Origin: Lepidurus packardi
Taxonomy: Eukaryota > Arthropoda > Branchiopoda > Notostraca > Triopsidae
NCBI GenBank assembly: GCA_023053545.1
Contig: JAKZAN010000120.1
Coordinates: forward strand, 1-64,000
Direction: 5' to 3'
DNA: 64,000 bases
How positions within the stretch are numbered: the first letter of the stretch is position 1; every line of letters begins with the position of its first letter. Positions 59,110 to 64,000 of this stretch are shown here, piece by piece. Under the pieces are notes generated by a model. That model saw nothing but the letters and a program-made list of their open reading frames with translations. It did not search any database and had not been told where the DNA came from. Both the position numbers and the translations under genes were made by a program.

Positions 59110-62100
59110 TCAACTGTTATGGAAACCCTAACACTCGCGAATAGCTGTGGCCAGTTTATGTTGTAGCTATGTTTTGCTGCTATAGGTTCCGAGTGTTATT
59201 TTTTTCGAGCACGTTGCTGCCAAAGGTAGACTGGATTTTGCACTCATACTCATGTGGATGTTGAAATCCTTGAATCCCTAAGGCGGAAGCACTCTCTTCC
59301 CACTGACGAACTCCAAGTAGTTTGCTTGTTGCTATCCTGACATTTCATCCACTATTTCCAATAACCAGAGCACTTCCAAAGTGTTCTTGCTACAGCTATT
59401 GAAACTAGCTTTTTCTCGGTAGTCTGAGACATCCAGTTTGGGATGAGAGTTGAATACACTGTAAATATCCTCAAGAGTGTATGACTATATGTAGAAGAAA
59501 GGTACCACCTCAAGGAACCCCCCTTATTAGCTCCTTCAGAGGTTCCTCAACAGCCTTCACAAGCTTGTAGCGTACCAACAGCGATACGTACTCATGTTTG
59601 TTAGACTAGGACAACAAAATATTGCTGCCTCCCTCTTTGAGTTCTACAGTCTTGAGTTCACCAAGCTATTCAAAGGTCTCCACAAAGTATGTGTCTAAAC
59701 CATCAGGTCCAATCTCGTTTTCGAGGATCCAGCTAAGTTGTTTGTGAAATTCTCGGTCGTAGTCGAGCAGATCCTCGAGACCCAATACAGAATCGCCTGT
59801 GAGTAGCCTGAAGATGTACTTGCATAGTCTTATGGGTGTCGAGACGGTCTTGTAGATGAAAAACCTGCCAAAGAGCCTTCCTAGGATTCGCATCATCACT
59901 TGTGAGCCTGGAGTAATACGGTATCCAATTGCATTGGGTACGAAATAATTTTCAGCAGTGAGCTGGAATAGTCCTACTTTGGGGTCAAATACTTATTGAG
60001 TAAGCTTGAGAACCCATTCGCTGTAGGGTCCTCCACCGTCTATACCGATTTAATTCTGAAACTCCATGTCTATCGAGTCATGTCTGATGTCAGAAGGAGT
60101 CTTGGTAAAGAAGAGGTTGACTGTCGAGAGCCAGAGTTCTTAACGCAAGACATAAAGAGTGTAATTTTGGGAGGAGATGGAGTGGAGGATGCCATTGAAT
60201 ACGGTGTTACGGATTTACTTGGGGCAAACAGTCACGAAGAAAACATCCTTAAGTTGGAACGAGTCGAGGAAGTCGACAAGCCGAGAGCCGTTCATGTACT
60301 GCATGAGTTCTCTGATGAATTATTCATACTTCTTTCGGTGTACTCTTTGTGATTAAGTAACTGCCTCCTCTTTTTGAGTCTAGCTGGTTTGTTTCGCGAG
60401 TTCCTTTGGCTAAGTATCCTTGATCTCCTTGACCTATTCCTCTACTTGCTTTTGTTCTTGGGTTACAACATTGGGAACTGCTGCATTTGACTCTAGTTAG
60501 TTACTAAATATTTTCTCCAGCCTATCTTCGATATTTTGACATTTAAGCAGTTCCTGATACTATTCTTCTTTCAGCCCATGGCCAATTATTCGGAATACCC
60601 CCTAAAACTGCATCTGAGTCTACAGATCAGCTTCTTTGAGTGCTCTCGCCATTAGCTTTATCTGTCTCAACGTCACTTCCATGACCTTGTTCAGCTTTAC
60701 CTCCGCAATTTTAGCCATGATTTTTTCCGATGAGTTCAACGCTCTTACGAACTATTCAATGGCCATCCCATTAAGGAAAGGTGCGATGTTCGGGTTTTCA
60801 TTGTATAGTTAGTATGTCTTGTCCCCTGATGTGATGGCTTTCTCCAAGTACTATTCTGCCTCAGTCAAAGCAGAGAGACATCTCTCTAACAATGTTTCCA
60901 AAGTAGAGAGTGTTCTGAGTTAGGCCTGTTCTTCTGGCAATAGATGCTGGTAGGTTCGAATCAATAAGTCAATGATTCCAGTAGTTCTAGATTTCATGGA
61001 TTCCTCGAGGTTTCTAATGTAAGCAGATGACAAATCTTCGATATTACCATTGTTGCTACCTTCATGTCGATCTAGGAACCAAAAACCTGACTACTTATCT
61101 AGTCTGTCTAAAAAATAGTTGTATGGGACCAATAGATAATCGAGTTCACGCTGCTCCCCAGACATCATAGGCGATGATGAATATAAAGATAGAATATCTC
61201 GAATGCAGTAGTTTGTCTTAGGAATCGGGAAGAAGTCCTGAACGATGGAGTATTTGAGGACATAGGTGGGTTGGGGAGTTTCTTATGCATTGCACTTATA
61301 CAATCTCAGGAAATACTCGTCGGAATTGGTGTCCAGGAAGCAGATGTTTTCTTCAGTATCCTTCATAAGATCGAGAATGATGCTACGAAGGGTAGCCATC
61401 TTATTCTAGTAGGACCTTGCACAGATCGCTCTTGAAAAATATTATAAAGGAATAAGTCCGAGGCCTAAGATGCTTTCAATGTAGATTCGCCACAAGAGAT
61501 TTAGGAATCTGAAGGTTTAGTTCTACGAGACAAGGACATCTTTTTAAATATGTTTGTCTTTTATGCTGTTGTAGACGAGAAGGACAACAGAGCCTTCTGA
61601 TAGCAAAGGGAGTTTGTCAAAGAACTACCGGTGTTTGATGGACTCTTTAATTTGATCCATACTATCGATCTTCTTTTGTTCCTGAATGACCTCAGGGATA
61701 GGCAATTCGGTTTACTTATCTTACTAGGTAGCTATTTGATCAGTAACTATTTGAGAAGTCGCTGGAGTCTAAATGGCTGGTGGTTAGTCTGAAGGCACTA
61801 TAGCTTAGGTTGCCTACTAATTGGATGCTTCCTCCTTCCTGAACTTCCTCACTTGAAGAATCATCGGACTGCTAATTGCCCTACTAGTCTGGCCTATCCT
61901 CTGGCTCCATAATCTTAGGTTCTGGGCTCTCTATTTATAACTCTATCTTTTGCTGAGACACAACTTCCCCAGGTTTAACTTATCCAGTGTTCTCCTTCTC
62001 CTTTTGCTTTTTCTTTTTTTGCTTAATCAGTAATGGTATTTTGTAGTTATCAGTGAATATCTCCTTGGCTTTCCTGTACAATTTAGATTTGACCTCCATC

Positions 62101-62862
62101 CCTTAGAAACCTTTAGCAGTGAGATAGTTAATGTATCTCTTTTCCCCTAGCATCTCCATCTTTTCGATTTCTCCCAATAGTTGTTGCCTTAGCTTTTCTT
62201 CCTAGACAGTAGTCACATGACCTTTTAGCTGGATTGCCTCCAATTCGATTATCTGTCTTTTGAGTTCCTTGCGCCAGACTGCCAATTTCTGATGGATCAT
62301 TTCCCCGACCTTGGAATGGATATTGTATTCATCTTAGGCGATGATCTTCAGATCAAGATCCAACGATTCAACCATATTCTCGGGGATTTCTCCGTGACTG
62401 ACATCGTCCACCAATTTCTTGAGGGTTTCCCGGATTTCCTTGTCTGATTTAAAAAGATAGGTTTCTTTTGTTAACATGCTATCCAATGCTTCAGCTTCTT
62501 TCCTTTATTCTTCGACTTCTTCAGTTTACTCTTGTGGTAATACTTGCTGTGGATTTTCTTCTGCTGCATCAGTACTTCTTTCCTTTTCCTGTCTCTTCTT
62601 CATCGCGATGTCATAATACTAGAGGGTTGGTATCTATTCAAAAGGAGTTCCCTCCAACTCATATAGTTCTCGATCGAAAGTTTGTGTTGAGCTTATCCAA
62701 TAACTGAGCATCCGGCCGTCGATTGTGTCTTTTGGCTTCTTCTCCTCCTAAGTTTCTGGGGTCTCCTACTTTTTGAAGAATTACTATTTTCCGACCTCGA
62801 GAGACTAGCCCTTCACGATCCGATGGGAGTCCTATCTCTTGAAAAGAACCTCGGGTTGCCAT
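59110..62862 (-). CDS. HECT-type E3 ubiquitin ligase (about 1,230 aa) with 1-nt frame disruption
   Basis: Start ATG 62862; introns 62748-62769 and 61814-61844. The long N-terminal part is charged and Glu-rich, followed by helical sequence. The C-terminal HECT domain shows GIDGGGPYSEWVLKLTQEVF, LFQLTAENYFVPNAIGYRIT, LGRLFGRFFIYKTVSTPIRL, WILENEIGPDGLDTYF, VELKEGGSNILL, YLEFVSGKRVLPPEGFKDFN and the catalytic-Cys block SLPLAATCSKKITLGTYSSK. The Cys forms the ubiquitin thioester. At the G6 tract (complement of 59518-59523) the frame must skip one base to pass from LKELIRG to FLEVVPFFYI; no intron fits, so this is a sequence error or a real frameshift. TGA 59110-59112. Confidence 0.85.
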
Positions 62863-62939
62863 TAAGTGCGAGGATAAACTCCGAATCTGAGGTAAATTAT
62901 AATCCTCTGTTCAATAGAGTAATAGGTTTTTATGAGCTA

Positions 62940-64000
62940 ATGGAAACCTATCACCGAGAGATGATGGGTCGATTCATGAGTGAGTACAGTTTTGTCAGTG
63001 AGCCTATCGATAACCTTTCGGAGGCTGTCTCTTAAGCCGAGTTCTTGGATATGGATGTTGGGGTTATTTAGAGTGAACAGACTTCCGAGTCCGTGGTTTA
63101 GTATTTTACAAATTTTAATGCAGACAAACTATTGTCGAGGATCATTCCCAACGCTTTCAAATTTATCAAGCAATGCTTTACAGACTTCAATGAGGAATTA
63201 AGGGTGGCAGTATTTTAGTCTTTGAAAAGCAACTTAGCAAAAAGTCTACAGAGTTCTCTATCGAATCTACAAAGGTCTTTATAGGGGTATTTTTTGCAAT
63301 CGAGAGAAGGATACTGGGACAGTTGGTGAGAGCATGAATCAGCTGCTTCTCCAAAGAATTGTTCTAGCTTATTTTTTAGCGAGTGTTAACTATACACTTG
63401 ACGAGAATATCTAGGAAAGGTATCTTCGGGATAGGCTTTTACCTTGGGAAACTATTCAGTATTTAGTAACTTCCAAACTTGAGCTTCTCGAGGACAGGAA
63501 CATACAGACTAGGTATGCCAGCAGCGATAGCATTGTACCCAGACGCACTCATGTCGTTCAGGAACCTCGAGTACGCTGTTAGATCCCTTTCATGCGGGAG
63601 AGGATAGTTTTCTCTCGATGCTTTTTTGAGGATTTAATGTTCAATCCACATCAGAGAACTGATGAAGAAAGAGTCGCAATCATTCAAACAGTCAAGCATT
63701 AGAATTTTAAAATAGTTAACTCCGTAGTCTAGACTTGAAATCTTTCTCTAAACCAGTGCTTATACGGTAATTCTTACAAGCAAAGGGTTCTCAGTTCGAG
63801 GCCTGAATATCTGGGATGGCTAATTTAGATCCTGTAGTCGTTGATTATAGCTCTGACGGAACAGAAGAGGCGTGAAGATACTTAAGACCCAGGTAAGACC
63901 AGGAACAGAGTCGACCCTTATTTTTTTGGTATGATCTGTATCAGTGGCCTTAGCGAATTGCTGCTAAATGAGGGTACAAAAAAGTGTCTAGATAATGGGG
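62940..64000 (+). CDS. Partial gene, unknown protein, runs off the right end
   Basis: Protein-like frame from ATG 62940 (METYHREMMGRFMSEYSFVS) through DKLLSRIIPNAFKFIKQCFT and NEELRVAVFESLKSNLAKSL. A probable intron at about 63290-63332 leads to MNQLLLQRIVLAYFLASVN, ERYLRDRLLPWETIQYLVTS and RVRCEIPFMRERIVFSRCFF. Further exons appear after about 63735 (AYTVILTSKGFSVRGLNIWD) with a GTAAGA donor at 63892. No domain recognised. The frame is open further upstream to ATG 62823, which would overlap the divergent HECT start by 40 nt, so 62940 is preferred, leaving a 77-nt bidirectional promoter. Confidence 0.6.

Overview
This is a ciliate macronuclear chromosome end. Position 1 opens with about 120 nt of CCCCAA telomere repeat, and the first gene starts about 250 nt inside it. 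In-frame TAA and TAG are abundant in every gene and only TGA ends reading frames. At alignable positions TAA/TAG sit where relatives carry glutamate: Dim1 (DPRMVA-TAA-L and T-TAA-LPFFD), the SANT domain of a BDP1-like protein (WTE-TAA-ETRDF), a PP2C (TAG-FRRIV), a ribosomal L1-domain protein (SMGLA-TAG-T) and a KE-repeat tail (K-TAG-K-TAG-K). That fits UAA/UAG = Glu (NCBI table 30, described from peritrichs) better than UAR = Gln. Base composition (mid-40s % GC by eye), C4A2 telomeres and small GT-AG introns (mostly 28-75 nt) point to a peritrich-like oligohymenophorean. All gene models below are my own translations with TAR = Glu, TGA = stop and inferred introns.

Layout: about 36 genes, tightly packed, on both strands. 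0.4-9.7 kb: an EF-hand array protein, converging on a very long unrecognised protein. 9.9-16 kb: a single-pass membrane protein, a secreted protein, Tudor-SN and an AGTRAP-like membrane protein. 16-24.5 kb: alpha-tubulin acetyltransferase, a Lys-rich protein, a two-TM protein, a long IQ-motif protein, a small Trp/Tyr-rich ORF and a myristoyl-type double-C2 protein. 24.5-32.5 kb: RING protein, FYVE-like zinc-finger protein, myristoyl-type TLDc protein, Serrate/ARS2, a coiled-coil protein and a NOT4-like protein without a visible RING. 32.5-34.1 kb: largely non-coding, simple-sequence rich. 34-48 kb: an acidic protein, a PAS-like protein, two coiled-coil proteins, Dim1, a BDP1-like TFIIIB subunit, a coilin-like protein, a degenerate DEDD exonuclease and another coiled-coil protein. 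48-57 kb: a KNL1-like PP1-docking miniprotein, an L1-domain protein, a GET1-like protein, PP2C and a formin with a very large FH1 region. 57.4-57.8 kb: a 330-nt (TTGGGG)n array. 57.8-64 kb: an unknown protein, a HECT E3 ligase and a partial gene running off the end.

The internal TTGGGG array has the orientation of a right-hand telomere for everything to its left. Positions 1-57,767 therefore look like one complete two-telomere minichromosome joined to another piece of DNA; this is either an assembly chimera or a real alternative fragmentation/fusion site. Functional themes are RNA processing and ribosome biogenesis (Dim1, L1 protein, ARS2, NOT4-like, Tudor-SN, BDP1-like), cytoskeleton (formin, tubulin acetylation, many coiled coils), Ca2+/lipid signalling and ubiquitin/PP1/PP2C regulation. 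I saw no rRNA, convincing tRNA, CRISPR array or transposon.
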